From Ryuthela nishihirai (lineage: Eukaryota > Arthropoda > Arachnida > Araneae > Heptathelidae), in contig JAWZYU010000025.1 of NCBI GenBank assembly GCA_038380435.1, positions 29,116,707 to 29,180,706 on the forward strand: DNA of 64,000 nt, written 5' to 3'. Under the pieces are notes generated by a model, which had not been told where the DNA came from, did not search any database, and saw only the letters and a program-made list of their open reading frames with translations. Shown one piece after another: positions 24,501-39,500 of the stretch (positions are counted from its first letter, which is position 1; each line of letters starts with the position of its first letter). A program made the position numbers and the translations under genes.

Positions 24501-27500
24501 CAAACGGAGGTTAAGGCAATACCAGCACATCCTGGAAAATAGAGGTGAACTTTGAGCATGGGTGTACAAGTGCTTGGACGGCTATTCGACAATCCAGCAT
24601 CACACATTTGTTTGACTCTATGCCTCACCATGTACAGCAGGTCTACAAGGGGCGGACACAGTCATTATTAAACACAGTATGTAACTCTCCAATTGCTTCC
24701 ATAATGTAATCCTTTATTATTACAACAAAGCTACATTGACCCCCAAATATGAGTGTATTCTGATTTTCGTGAACACCACGTATTATTGTACATAACATAC
24801 ACAAAGTTTTATAATGATTTTGTTTTTCCCTTGAAACTAAGAGACGAAAAAAAAAAAACCATGGTTGGCTGTTTGGCATTTTATGGTGCATCAGAACATA
24901 CACCATATTTTCTTTAACTGCCTTTAGAGAAACATTTTTATGAAAATGTTATGCTAATTTTATAAAAATACAATTTATGAGCAATGACGTTACAAAAAAA
25001 AATATTACTTTCATTATTTACACCTAATATATTTTTTTAACAAACAAGAAAATTTACATACTTGAAGGCTTTAATGTATTCTGCCATCTGCTCTGCAGAT
25101 GTTGTCCATTGCACATAATCAAGTATCTTCCTGCAATGTGAAAAAAATATTCAAGATTTTTATAGCACATACAGTTTATCTCTGTGCATCACAAAAACTC
25201 TCATTCATTCTATTCACCTAAACAATGGTCTATTGTCATTGCAAATTTTACAAATGAAAGGTACACCTAAATCAGCCTCAAACAAGCTGAAATAATTACT
25301 ATTACTAGGATTAACACCCTGCTGAGGAGTGGTCAACCACACAGGGTCCTGGTGCTGACCATATAAACCCACTGGACTGGACTGATATATGGCTCTGAGC
25401 TTGATTATGGATCCTGATTTTGCTGCACTGGTGGGCTTCTGTGGAGGGAAAATCTTCCGCTGTGTTTTCTGTTTGTTTGTGGGTTGACAGCCCCAAGTGA
25501 ATAGATTCACAGGATATGTTTATCAGCTGGTGGATAATCCTGAGCAGAGGTCATCGCAGGCACCTGAACTCTTTGCTTCTATTGGCATCGTCAAATTCTA
25601 CATTGGAGGAAGTCTTCCAGTGTAGATGGCTTCAGCCTTTAGTGGTGGGGGAACGGGTCTTTGCCCCATGTCTGCGATTAGGGGGCTGTTTGATATTGTT
25701 GGCATTTCCTCTCTCAATAAACATAGTTTCTTTAAACATCCTACTAACCACTTTCTCTCCATAGGTAGTTGGAATGTGAGGACTCTGCACAGAGCTTTTT
25801 CTCTTGATGTCCTCACACAAGAATTCCACCATTATAATTTAGATATTCTCGGCTTGCAAGAGACCAGATGGACAGATAAAGGTCAGATTCTTAAAAATAA
25901 TCTTAAATTTCTCTTTTCAGGGAGGGACGACAACAAGCATCACCAAGGCGTGAGTCTGCTTCTCAGCAGACACGCTAGCGATGCTCTTCTAGGATATGAG
26001 TGCATTAATGAAAGGTTTCTTACAGCAAAATTTCAGACAAGCGTTAAAGACCTGAATGTTATCTGCTGTTATGCCCCCACTGAGGATGCCGATGAGGATG
26101 AGAAGGATAGGTTTTATGAACAACTTCAGGATATTTTGAATTTTGTCAAGAAAGGAGATATTACCCTTGTTCTTGGTGCCATCAATGCTACAGTTGGTAC
26201 TGACTCTGACTTTTAGGAGGGGTGATAGGTCTCTTTGGTATTAGTAGCTGCAATGGACAACATCTCCTACACGTAAGTAAACTGAATGGTTTGAGAATAA
26301 CTAACACTTATTACAAACACCGCGACATACATAAGTACACGAGTTTCACCTGATGGGCTGCATAGGAATATGATTGATTATATATTAATTAACAGCAAAT
26401 GGGCTAGTTCTGTTAGAAATACCAGGGCATATAGGGGAGCTGAAATTGGATCTGACCATTACCTTGTTAAAAGTGTCTTGCAACTTAAACTTAAAAAGTG
26501 TTGTGCTAGGGTTAAAAAATTTGCTTTTAATACTGAAGCTCTGAAAGACCCAGTTATAGCCAAAGCTTACCATGATAGGTTACTTAGTCATTATGACAGT
26601 CATGGTATGCTTACCACTGAAGTTGAGGAAGAATGGGATCATTTTAAACAGGCTTTTTTGGACACTAACAGTACTCTTTTAGGAAAAAAGGAGCAGAAGA
26701 GGCAGAATTATCTGAGTGATAAGGCACTTGAGCTTATTTCAGAAAGAAAGAACTGCAGGAATGTCCTTAATCAATACCCTACTAGTCGTAATAGAAAGCA
26801 TTACAGAGAACTTAATAAACGATCAGTTAGCTGCTGATAAGAATCTTTGGCTTGATGGTTTGGCTGACAAAGCCGAGGAAGCAGTTAGACAGCACAACAG
26901 CAGAGAGCTGTACCAGATAGTTAATGTTTTGTGTGGTAGAAAACGGACAGGTATACAGGGATTGAAGGATAAACAAGGTAAGGTTATAGAAGGTGAGGAT
27001 TCTGTCATGGCTAGGTGGGCTGAGCATTTCAGTGATGTACTAAACAATGCGGTTAGTTCTATTCCCATTGTTTGCAATGATGATAGATGCATTGGTGGCT
27101 TTAATGTTGGCCCTATAACACAATCCGAAGTTATTTTGGCTGTTTCTAAACTTAAGCTTCATAAATCCCCAGGGGTAGATGAAATTACTACAGAAATGCT
27201 TAGAGCTGGAAATGTTTCGGTTACCACTTGGATGACTGAAATTCTGAATATCTTTTATGATAAAGGCATGGTTCCTAAGGATTTTACCAGAGCTATTGTT
27301 ATCCCTATTTTCAAAAAAGGTGATCGCAGTTCTTGTGATAACTATAGGGGTATTAGCCTACTCTCTGTTCCAGGTAAAGTTCTTTCCATGATTGTGCTTA
27401 ATAGAATTAAGAATCTGGTTGACAGTCAATTGCGTGATGAGCAATGTGGATTCAGAAGTGGTAGGGGATGTGTGGATCAGATATTTTCACTTAGGCAGAT

Positions 27501-30500
27501 TCTTGAGAAATGTTTAGAGTTTCAGAAACCTTTGGTTGCTAGCTTTGTTGATTTCAAAAAGGCTTTCGATTCTGTTGATCGTCATAATTTGTGGTTGATT
27601 GTGAAATAATATGGTATACCAGACAAGTTAGTTAACATAATGAAAGCTCTCTATAATAACACTGAGTCGTGTGTGAGAGTTGGTAAGGCTTGTAGCAATT
27701 GGTTTAGCATTACTTCTGGTGTTCGACAAGGGTGCATTTTGTCTCCTTTTCTCTTTAGTTTGGTTATTGATTACGTTATGCGAAATTCACTTCAAGGGAA
27801 AGATTTTGGCCTTAAATGGGCTGGAGATACGAAAATTTCTGATTTAGATTATGCTGATGATTTAGCCCTTTTGGAAAATGATGTTGATGAGATGAACTCT
27901 TTCATTCGAGCTGTTGATGAGACTGGTAGTAGAGTAGGTTTGGTTATAAACAGAGAGAAAACTAAAGTGATGAAAATTGGTCAGGCAGGTTGTGATTCAG
28001 TTAATCTGAATGGTTGCCGTCTTGAGCAGGTGTCACAGTTTAATTATCTTGGGAGCTATGTAACAGATAATGGTGATGTGCAGCATGAGATTAACAGACG
28101 AATAGGGATTGCTGCCAGGACTTTTAAGAATCTATGGAGAGTGTGGAGAAATAGGCGTATACACCTAAAGACTAAAATTAGACTGTATAATAGTTTGGTT
28201 CTTTCTAGGGTTAGTTATGGTAGTGAAACTTGGACACTTTGTAAACAAGATAACAGGAAACTAGATGCTTTTGATTCCAGATGCTTATGCAGTATCTTGG
28301 GCATTAGGTGGTTCAACTTTGTAACTAATGATAAGGTTAGGCAAAGGAGTTTGCAACCTCCTTTAAGCAGCATATTGTGCAGAGAGAGACTCCGTTGGTT
28401 TGGCCATGTTGCCCGTATGAATAATTATAGATTGGCGAATAGGGTTATGAACAGTGTGCCTAAAGGCCTCAGAAAGAAGGGGAGACCTAGGATGCGGTGG
28501 GCAGACAATGGTGGGCAGACAATGTCAAACAGGACCTTGTTAAAATTGGTGTGCAGTGGCCAGATGCAGTAGATGTAGCTCAGAATAGACTTGCTTGGAG
28601 AACTAAATTGCACGGTCTGGTTGGACCTCCGTAGCCCATGGCTGCTTGAGGTTGATGATGATGATGAGGAGGATTAACAGCTTTAAGCATTAAAAATTCG
28701 AAATATAAAAGATGGGTTGGGTTGTTTTACCTCCGAGCAGCACTTTTTTGCACACAATGGACTAAATGGTTAAGTCACATGGACCCCAAAGACATAGAGA
28801 AGGTTGGGGGAGGGGATTCACTGGAACAGCTGTTGGGAGACAGATGGTAGCCTCCCGTCAAAGCTATCCAGCATGTTCTTTAATGTGCACAGGGTATGGC
28901 TCTCCCACAAACGGGCCACGGCTTAATGTCCCATCCAATGGACAGTGACCTTTTCAAGTCCATTGGTGTCCCCTACTGACTGTGGGCAGGGCGGGGAATT
29001 TTATGGATGGTTATCATGCTTGGCTATTGATCAAAGGGATTTGAGTTTGAGCCCTAGGTAAGGCATGGATGTTTGTGTTTTTGCTGAGGACTCACCTTCC
29101 TCACAAATTCTTCTCTATGGCATATTACTCTGACAGGCTCCTGTCAAATTTCTGTGGCAAGCAGCTGCTTGAGGGGTAATTTATTATTATTTATTTAAAC
29201 CTATAAAATACCAGGGTTTCAATAATGAATGGATTTGTGGTCGAATTAGTTTTTAACTTTGTTTAGAAGATCAATTAAACATTATAAATTTTACTTTAAA
29301 GAAATTACTGAGAAATAGATCATGTAATATACTAAATAAAAAATAATAAAATATTAAAAATTTAGGGGGGTGGGTAAAAAGACAATATAACACTAATTTT
29401 AAACATTTAAAGTGGTTTCTGACACTTTATAGGTAAGTACAACATTAAATTACACATAATTTAAATGAAAAATTTAAACACTGGACAGTGCAATAAAGGT
29501 TTACCTTTTCTGTGTATATATGTTTTCAATAAAATGTATGTATATATATTATTAATAACTGTTCTGCATTTCTAGAATTACACTCTCCAAGTGTTGTAAC
29601 CAAAGAACAATTTAAGTTAATGGATTTTGAAGCATACCTATTATTTTAGAAACTTTATAAAATATATGATGGAGTAAGATCAAACCTTGTTTGTTACAGG
29701 ATACTTTTATATGGAAAATTACTTGATATACCATTTGTTCTTATACATTTCACTTATTCTCAAGCAATTTTTTATAAACCTCATAAAAATGAAATAATCA
29801 AATTTTACAGGTATACTGTTAAATATCATTAGTTAAGATTCTTCATTTTAGTTAAAGCACTTATTTTCTTAATTGCTGTGATTTCACCTCACTACCTTTT
29901 GAAATTCTTTGTCCATGAAATAATCACATTTGTTTTAGCTTTCTACATTTTATTTATTTTTAGTACTTTGAGACCTGGTATTAATTAAGATGTTTGGTTC
30001 TGGGACCTGGCCAATTGAGACTCCTTTTTGAAAAATTATTTCTTCCTCATTTTGACAATATTGCATAGGCAAATGTTCATTTTATTTAACCTAAGAACTT
30101 TAGAATGCCTATCATATCACTTTTTAAAACTAAAGCTATATTCTAAAAATAATATAAATTAAAATAATGTATTTCCCTTTAGGGACATGGGAATATTTAA
30201 TTCAAAATGACATACTGTACACGGCAAATAAAAAGATTATTCATGCAAAATAAAACATGTAACTGTAAGTTACCCTTTGAGAAATACTTCCTTCTTCAAA
30301 ATTTATTTTTATTTTCAGGGGTGACCAAAAGTGCAATAATTCAAATTGTAAATCTCTGACATTTTGTTTCACACTGTATGAAACACTATAAACAACATAA
30401 GGGTATACAACTCTCAATATATTTCTTTCTTGTGTGATACTTCAAAACACTTGCCAATACATAAAGAAATATCACACTTATTTCAATACCTTTGTTTCAA

Positions 30501-33500
30501 TCATATAAGCTGAGTGTGATTTTTGTGGCACTTTTAAATGCAAAATAGGTCTTATGCTGCCCACAGACATTTGTGACCACATATGATGGATGTCATATGA
30601 CACCTGCTGGGCCCAAAGTGTTAAGTTTCTTAACAATCTTTTTAAAAACTGGATTTTACGGTCATTCTTTAATGGGAAACATGCTTTAAAATTTCTTTTT
30701 ATATTAAAAATTACATGTGATTCATTACATTTCTACATACTGAATATTCTGCTTTGTCATAAACTAATATCACATTGTATACATGCACATATATATGTGT
30801 CAGAAACTAATATCACACTGTCATCTTAACTATTCACTAAAATCAGAAAATCAAAATGGATTTGCCTTTAATCCTTCGTACATTACATTGCTTTTCCTGT
30901 CTTCTAAGCAAAGTAGGAAGTTGTATGTATTGGCTGTGTAGTGGTGCTATCATATCAGTAATGTTACTGGAATAGAAAGGATGGTAGGGAAAATACTTCC
31001 ATCTGCCTGAAGGTATCAGTGAAGTAACGCAGAATATATAACTTACCCATAGTTATATCTTCTGCTTTACAAAACAAATAACTGATTAATGAACAAATAT
31101 AAAAGAAATTAAAACATTTTGTGTGACATCCTGTAGAGAAAGGAAAAATCAAATATTTTAGACACAAATAATTACCTGTTTATTGTATCCCCATAAGTGG
31201 CATTTATAATTTGTCTAAGTAGTATAACAATTCTTTTTCTGAACCACTGATCTTTGCTTTTAAGATCAAATACTTCATCCATGAGCAGAAGAAGAATGCG
31301 AAGAGGAATATTGTCATCTCCCTATTTGTTAAAATAAATAACTTATAAAACTGCATTTCACTTCTTTAAAGCAATAATAAAATGGAAAATTACAGAGAAA
31401 AACTGAAATTTACCAACAATTCTCAGTGCTGCTTTTGCTTAAATATACCTTTAATATACACATTAAAAATTACAAAAGAAAATCATATCAGAATAAACTG
31501 TGATAATTTTTTTATTGTTAAATGAGAATTTTTGTTGCTTTTTCGCTGCATAACATGAAATTAATTTCATATTTCAAATTTTGAACTTTTAAGGATTTAA
31601 AAATGATACTTTATAGAGTTGAATAATGTTTTATCCTCAAACTGTACATTTCTGCTGCACAATGGACTAAATGGTTAGGTCACAGGGATCCTGATGCTCA
31701 AAATGGAATCAGGGAAGAAGATGCACTGAACAGCTTTTAAGGAAAGGTGGGAGTCTTTCATCAAGGCTATCAGCCTGCTCTGTAATGTACACAAGTATGG
31801 TTTTTCCACACACAATGCCTTTACTTAATATTATGCAATGAATGCATCTTATAACCTCAGAACATAAGTCTGACCAACTATTGACTGCATCTTCTTACAA
31901 TGCATTTAAAAGTATAAAACAATGAGCAAGTTTTGCATTACTAAATTTTATAGCAAATATTATTATTCTTTAGCCCAGGAGAGTTCAAATTTTTTCACAA
32001 ATAGAGGCACACAGGCTAGAACATTACTGTTTTTACTGAGTAAGTTGCATAAAAAATCAAATTATGGTGCAACATCATTTTAATATTATTCATTTCAATA
32101 GTATTTCATGTTATTGAAAACCATGAGCAAAGCTAATTGCATCTTTTAAATCTATAGAACACAGTGCACTATTATTTGATGATTAAAGCTACTATCTGCA
32201 CTGTTATTCTTCCCAATGTGCTATTCTGTGATTAATAATTTTCACCATAAAGAAGATATTTACCAATAGTAGACTATCGGAAGTATATCATGGCTCCTTG
32301 TTGTCATCAGCAGTTGCTTGTCATCTTGTTATTCATGCTGGCTGCTGGAATTGTTACCTGGCAGCCTTAATTCTATTTCTAACATGAATCAACTACACAC
32401 ACACACACACATCCATAGATGATGATCTCAAGTTGACAACACAGCGATTTTTAATAATATATATAATAAATTGTAAATTTGTATTAAAAATTTAAAAATA
32501 TTTTAACGTATATCGTTCTACAGTAGAGCATCTTCAGAAACTGCAAAGGATACATTATTGGCGTATATATGATTTGTGTCTATGACATTTGCTATCATTC
32601 CTTAGGCTTTCCTTATTGGTGATGTCATTAGTGAGAGTTCTGTTGCAATAGCAGTTTCCAGGGTAGTGGGGCTCACCAATGTTGTCATTTATGCATTCAT
32701 TTTTCTTTGGAAGATGCGATATTGCTCAGCTAAGCCCAACTGGAATTTAATACCCCCCACTACACTTACTGATGACATATTACTCCCTCAACATTACATT
32801 TTTTTAAATTACTAGTTTTTAAGTTTATATTCAATGGTTTTAAAAGATTTTACTCCCCTCCCCTCACTAACTTGGCTATGCCCTTTGACGGTATAGACGG
32901 GGTTTTTTTTGCTTTGGTGCACTAACTTTTCAGCGTATTAGCCAAGATCCCAAAAATTCAAAATGTTTAGCAAAAAAAGTACCCAAGAAAGTACTCCTCC
33001 ATTTTATAACATGACAGAAAATCTCATTAATATGAACAGAAGACTAAGTATTTTAGGATAAAGCTAACAGACAGATTATATTAATTAATATATTATTAAT
33101 ATATATATATATGTAATTATTTAATTATAATAGGATAGAATTGATAGATTGAAGCATCCTGTCACAGAATCCATTGTGTTTTTGTTTTTGGAAACACAGT
33201 ATGTCTCTTGAGTACATGAGGCCATGGTTTAACATTTCATCTGATGGGCAGCTGCCCTTTCAAGTCCATCAGTATCTCCTTTCTCACTGAAAGCATAGTG
33301 CGAGTTATTGGGAGAAAATTCTTAGTACAGGCACAGTTGGGACTCAAACCCAGGAACATAATATTAAGAGCCTGGTGCACTATCAACTGAGACAACCTGT
33401 GCCCCTATATGTAATGCAGAGTACTACTTTAAAAGTTTTTCAAAGTACAACGTGATATAGGAGATCAAATGTTAAACTTAGTAAGTGAATCATTGGTAAT

Positions 33501-36500
33501 GACAGAAAATTATGGCTCAGGACAATTAGTCTCTAATAACATCACAGTCTATATAACATTGAAAAGTTTTGTGAACACTCTATTAAATAGATTGATATTA
33601 GCAAACAACTAACATTTTAATCTGCATATTCTGCTGAATTTTCAAAAGAATATTAGAATAAATTTTTGAAAATATTTGAATTTTCAAAATGTTCTTTTGA
33701 ATTTTCAAAAAGATATTAGAATATCCTTTTGAAAATTCAGAGAATATACAAATTAAAATGTTAGTTGTTTGCTAATATCAATCTGTTTAACAGAGTGTTC
33801 ACAAAACTTAAGCAGGTATTGCCACACATTTATTACATACCTTCTCTTACACAATAATTAAAACATGTAGCTCATCACTAAAGCTCAGATAAAACAGAAT
33901 TTATTTCTGAAATTTCATCTTCCTAACTTCAAAAATATGTTTTTGAGTTACAAAGGCAATTCAAAATCAAGTGTTGAACATAAAAGCTGAAATTCACTTC
34001 CCTGAGCAAACTTCAACAATAATTTGATAGGTGCACTCAGGCACTTTCAGAGGGAGGTCCAAGAGTGCTATTTGGCCTAGGCCTAAAATTTAGCACTTAT
34101 TTTTTTATATTAGATACAGCAGTAAAAGGTGTGATTTAGGAAGAGATAAAATGTTTTCACTGATGAACCTCAGATAAGGTATGGATGTTTCTTTTCTGAT
34201 GTTGCCTTTCTGCTCAAGTTTTCCTTACTCCCAGACCTTCCATATGGCATATCATATTAACCCTTTGCACTCAATAGGTGCTGCTACAGTGACATACTAA
34301 TACTTATTTCACAACTCATGTTAAAAAACACATCTGGAGTGCAAAGGGTTAACAAGCTCCTCTCAGATCTCTGTGGCAAGCAGCTGCTTAAGAGATAAAA
34401 TTTTTTATATAGATTTTGTGAAATCAGAATTAAAAACTTTTGTAAATAATAATGGCAATTTTTAATTTGGTTAGGGATCTTAAAAGTTGCAAGTGGCCTC
34501 TCTGGACTTGAGAGAGACCCTGGGTGCACTAACATTAAAGTTGTCAAATTACCATATTTTCTTCAGTCAGCCATAAAATGCATATTAATTTTGAAAACCT
34601 GTAAATTCTGTTGCTACAATTTGTTGCTAATATTTATTATATTGGTATTAATACAAACATATGTGTTTAAATTTAGTTTGTTTATTCAATATATTCACTC
34701 TTTTGAAATTACTTTGACAATAAACTGTACGTAATGATGTCTATGGCCATACTGTTTTTTACACATATATATCATCATAGCAATACCTTATATATTATAT
34801 AAAAAAATTACTTCAACATCTAATCCTGCAGCTACTTTACTACTTCCTGGAAGAGTCTGATTGATGGGTGAGGCACCACGGCTTCCTAAGACACGTACTA
34901 GACCATCTTTCAATCCATCCATTAATGTATCAGGCACAGCTTTTACCATATGTCCAACTGTTTTCACAGATGACTTTAATGGACTCACTATAGCACCTAC
35001 CTGAAAAAACATAAGTAGTTGATGAAAAGATTATAAGGATTATGGAAAGAGAAAGTTAAATAATTTAATAAAACCAGTGATGATGCTATTTACTCAAATT
35101 TCCACACCACTCTGCTTGCCTGCTCATAAAACAGTTTTATTATGCATTTGGCTGCCAAGCATGATAACCACAATGTTGTTCTGCCTAAGAATGCAAAATT
35201 AAAAATCCTTCTGCTATGAACAATGCCAAAATTTTTGATAAAAATCATCATTTCCAAATCTAAATATTGTTGATTTTATTAATCACTAGCAGATTTACCT
35301 CACACTTTTCAAGTTTAAAAGTCTAAAATATATAGATGACACTTCCCACATTAAAAGCTTTCATTTGGCATGCAGTTTATTATGATCCACCCCAAAAATA
35401 ATTTTCCTCCTTCTCTTTAGAGGGAAAGGGGATAAAATTTGAGGTAGCTCATGATACTCTCTACTTCAAAAAGCTTTCCTTTCAGATATCTCATCATGTT
35501 TGATAATCCTTTACATCAGGCATGTCCAACCTTTTGACTTCCCTGGACCACATTGAGTGAAGATGAATTGTTTTGGGCTGCACATAAAATATATAATATA
35601 GTTAATGTATACGAAAAATAAAACTTCATTTATTTTCTTATGTTTTCTATTATAAAATAGGGGCAACTTAAACTAGTGGGATATCAAAAACTCGCTGAAA
35701 AATACATAACCATGTTGAAAGCTTATAATTGTAAACATGTAAACTTTACGATTTTGCGGGCTGCATTACTAGCTGTCCAGGGTAGCGGGTTGGACACACT
35801 TGCTTTACATATTTCCTAATTTTGAAGGGTGAGGAGGAGAAAGGCTGAGAGGTCAAACACTTATTTTGTTGAATGTCATTATGAGAGGAAGCTCTATACC
35901 AAATTCAGGTATCATAGCTCTTATATTTAGGAGAAATTCTTCCCCTTTTTTTCTGAAGTGGCTACTTTTGGAAGAGAAAGAAAGCTTGGAGAGCTAAACT
36001 TTATGCTGCTTTAAGTTAGGTAAGAGGAAGAGGTATACCAAATTTGGTGCTTCTGTTGCTTTCTGTTGTTTAAACTTGTCAATTTTAAACTGACCAAAAC
36101 TGGTGGTCTTACTGTTTAGTTCTTGATTAGTCAGTCAGAAAGACATTATCTCAAATACATAAAAATAAGCTGAAAAGCAGGTATTTCTTACATATGCAAA
36201 AATTTACTTAAAATAAAAATTGTTGGCTAAAAGAAAAATTTTAATTACTACATGTGTTGCATCAAGACCAGCTAAAGTCCATATTTTGTAAGATATGTAC
36301 AGTCATTATTTTCTGTGGCCCAATATACGTAGTTCCTGAAGCTTTTAATAACACAATTATTCATGACATAAGAAATCACTTACTGTTTTAGCTAGAGGCT
36401 TCTTGCCCTTTTCATAAATCTTAGGCTCTAAAAAATGCAACAATACAGATTTCAATCCTGGATTAGAATTTAAAGTGTCTGGATTCAACAGGCACTGAAG

Positions 36501-39500
36501 ATATTCTGAAAGCTGACTTGTGCGTTTTTCTAAGAATTGTGGACTGAGATTATTAAACGTTTTCTTTCCTGGAAACTGCAAGTTACTTAGCTGAGGAAAC
36601 TGGAAAAGAAACAATTGAGTTCAGTAATTGCAAAATTTGTTTTTTCAGATCTTTTAAGTAACGTATTTTTACTTTTATAAAGCACATTTATTTTGATAAT
36701 TTTTGTGATATAATTTTAATAAAAGAACATGTATTTCAATTCTGCTTTAATCTATCATTAATATTATACAATCCATGCTTATCACTTACCAGATAAATCC
36801 ATTCAATATATGATTAAAAGCCATGAAAAATATAAAATTTACAAATGAGAGCTGATACAATTTTGTTTCTAGTTTCTTAAGGAGAAAACATTGGTGATTT
36901 GTACAAATACATCTTATTTATCTAAATTCTAAGACAAATGCTAACATTTTTTCTGTAGAACATTATTTACCTATATACATTTAAGTATCTGAATAAAATA
37001 AACATATCCAACCTAATATTCATAACATCATATTTTTGGTTCAAGATGGGCAATTTTAATAGATGTGACCTTTTCATGTATGAAAGCAAGAGTAGATTGA
37101 GCAATTCTGAAGCTTAATGTAAAATTCATATTTATTTTAGGTATTAAGAATTTTGGAGACTCTTGTATTACTAGTAATCAACAAGAGTATATTTTAGACT
37201 TTAAGAGATTTTGACATATGAATTTCACATAATGTGATTTCACATGAACATTGATATAAATAAACACAAGTGGGCAAAACATTACCCTTATAGTTTTTCC
37301 TCATAATTTTTATAATGAAAAACACATAAGATTTTTTGTCTAAAAAAAATAAGACTCGTAAAAGCTAAAATGTATGGTACTAGCATAAAAATTTAAGGTA
37401 ATGAAAGTAGAGTAACATAAATAACTGAAAATTGATAAAATACCATTAGAATATATACCAAAAATATTAAAATGAGCATCAAAAGTTGCACAGGAAGAGT
37501 TAAATCCTTCTGTTTCATCAGCTGTATTCTCATGTAAGGAGATCAAAGTAATAAATAATATTAATAAAAAATAATTTCATGTAGAAGAATTAATCTAAAG
37601 AAATGTTGGGTAAGCTACCTCTATTAATAAAATTACTGCAAAGGCGATTTTTTTTTTGAGATACACTTGGGATCTTCTTTATTGATTTACCTTAGTGAAA
37701 CTTCTTCATTATGTAAACACTTCTTGAGTATAATGTAATTTTTTAAGACACTAGCATATTACTTAACCATTTGAATAGATAACTTGTTCAAATTTATTAA
37801 TTTATAATGGTTTCAAAAAATCATTTTATTCCTGTTAATAATTTAAACAGCAAAGTTTGAAATACAAAATGAAGTCAGCAAAGTTTGCGATACACTTGGG
37901 ATTTTCTCAATCCTTAAAGAATATGGTTTCTAAAACTAAACTCACTCTGGTGGTCAGTTAATTTTAAATATCAAAAAATAAAATGAACTTTAGAACCTTA
38001 TTATTTTTTCGTCTTTATATCTTCATTGGAATAAATTAGGTGCAAATGCAATTTAGAATAGCTACAATTACATATACCTGCTACCATTACATTTCATTCC
38101 CTGAGCAATTACAAAGTAAACTAATCTTTCAAATAATTAAATCAGTGCATCTAACATTACCTATATATAATACATTGTTTCAAAAATAATAAAGTTATTT
38201 GGTTTGCTATTCACAAAAAATAATAAATTTCATACTTCACTTTTCCTTCAAGGTTTTCAATATATAGGAACGAAGAAATTAATAATTTTCCAACAAATAC
38301 TTGAAAAAAACAGTAAACGAAACATATATTTCTTTTGAGTGATTTGTGAAGTAGGTTATAAAGAAAGCAAGAAACTTGGTAGAAATAATAACACACTAAA
38401 GCAGTGATGTCGAACAATTAGTTCACAGATGCCAGTGGTTATGAAACTTTTTACAGGTGCCCTTGAAGGCACTCTATAAAGTTTTCTCCCATATATGACC
38501 CACAAGTTTCACCAAGTTAGGGAGAGATTGGGAATGCCATGAATTTTGGGTAGGTAGTTCCCAAGCCTGAAAAGGTTGAACAGCACTGGATTATAGTATG
38601 ACTTGAATGTGGGTGTGATTATGCATTTAAAATGCATTTTCCATACAGTACTTTAATTACAACATGATTTACAAAATATTTGCATATGTGAACACTGAAA
38701 TTACTTTGGCCAATACAGCAATACCAACAAAAGGTTTTTTAACACAACATCAGACAGTTCATATTTTAATTATCGTGAAGTAACTAACAGAAGTAGGTCA
38801 TGTTATATATTAAAAGTAAGAACATTTGTAACAATAAAAGGGCAAAAATCTTCTGAGAGGTCAGCTAAACATATTCAGTATTTTTTTAAAAGAATTTATT
38901 GTATTTCTGATTTTAACTTCAGTATATTTACCTATTTTTTTTCATTGTCCCACTATAAATGTTTCAAAATATTTCTATTATTATTATTTAAATCTCATTC
39001 AGGTCTCCCCCCCCCCCCCCCCCGACTTCTTAGTGACATATGAATGGATGAAAACCTATAAAGTAACATTTGGTTGATTTTGACAAAATGCTTGACTTGC
39101 ATTACTTTATACATATTACTTACATATATTATTTCTCTTGTGGTATATGTACTACAAGAGAGTGAAAACTACTGGCAATCAATTGGTAGTTGCCAATCAA
39201 AAGTAATCATATTGTTCTACTGTATCATACTTAAAATAATTTTTAGCTCATTAAAAAAAACAAGCTGTTTTCACTTTTTCATCTGTCTGTCTGTATTTCA
39301 TTCATCTGTCTGCCTGCATTTCGTTTATATTTTGTTTGTCTGTCCGTCTGTATTTCCTCTGTATTTTGTTCGTCTGTTTGCCTGTCTGTATTTCATTCGT
39401 CTTTCTGTCTGTCTGTATTTCATCTGCATTTCGTTCATCTGTCTGTATTTCATTCGTCTGAATTTCACATGTATTTCGTTCATCTGTCTGTTTGTATTTC

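Larger units (their letters stand above)
25131..31175 (-). other. SNX13-like intron with LINE copy 2
   Basis: 6.0 kb, GT-AG. More than half is LINE copy 2 in antisense, then the SINE A/SINE B fusion. 29196-31175 has nothing recognised. Confidence 0.8.
31322..34811 (-). other. SNX13-like intron with several MITE/SINE insertions
   Basis: 3.5 kb, GT-AG. Holds two SINE A pieces, the palindromic element, and SINE B with the piggyBac-type MITE. 32390-32720 ((CA)n, then 'cgttctacagtagagcat', 'cttcag') may be an old Penelope-like end, unproven. Confidence 0.75.
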
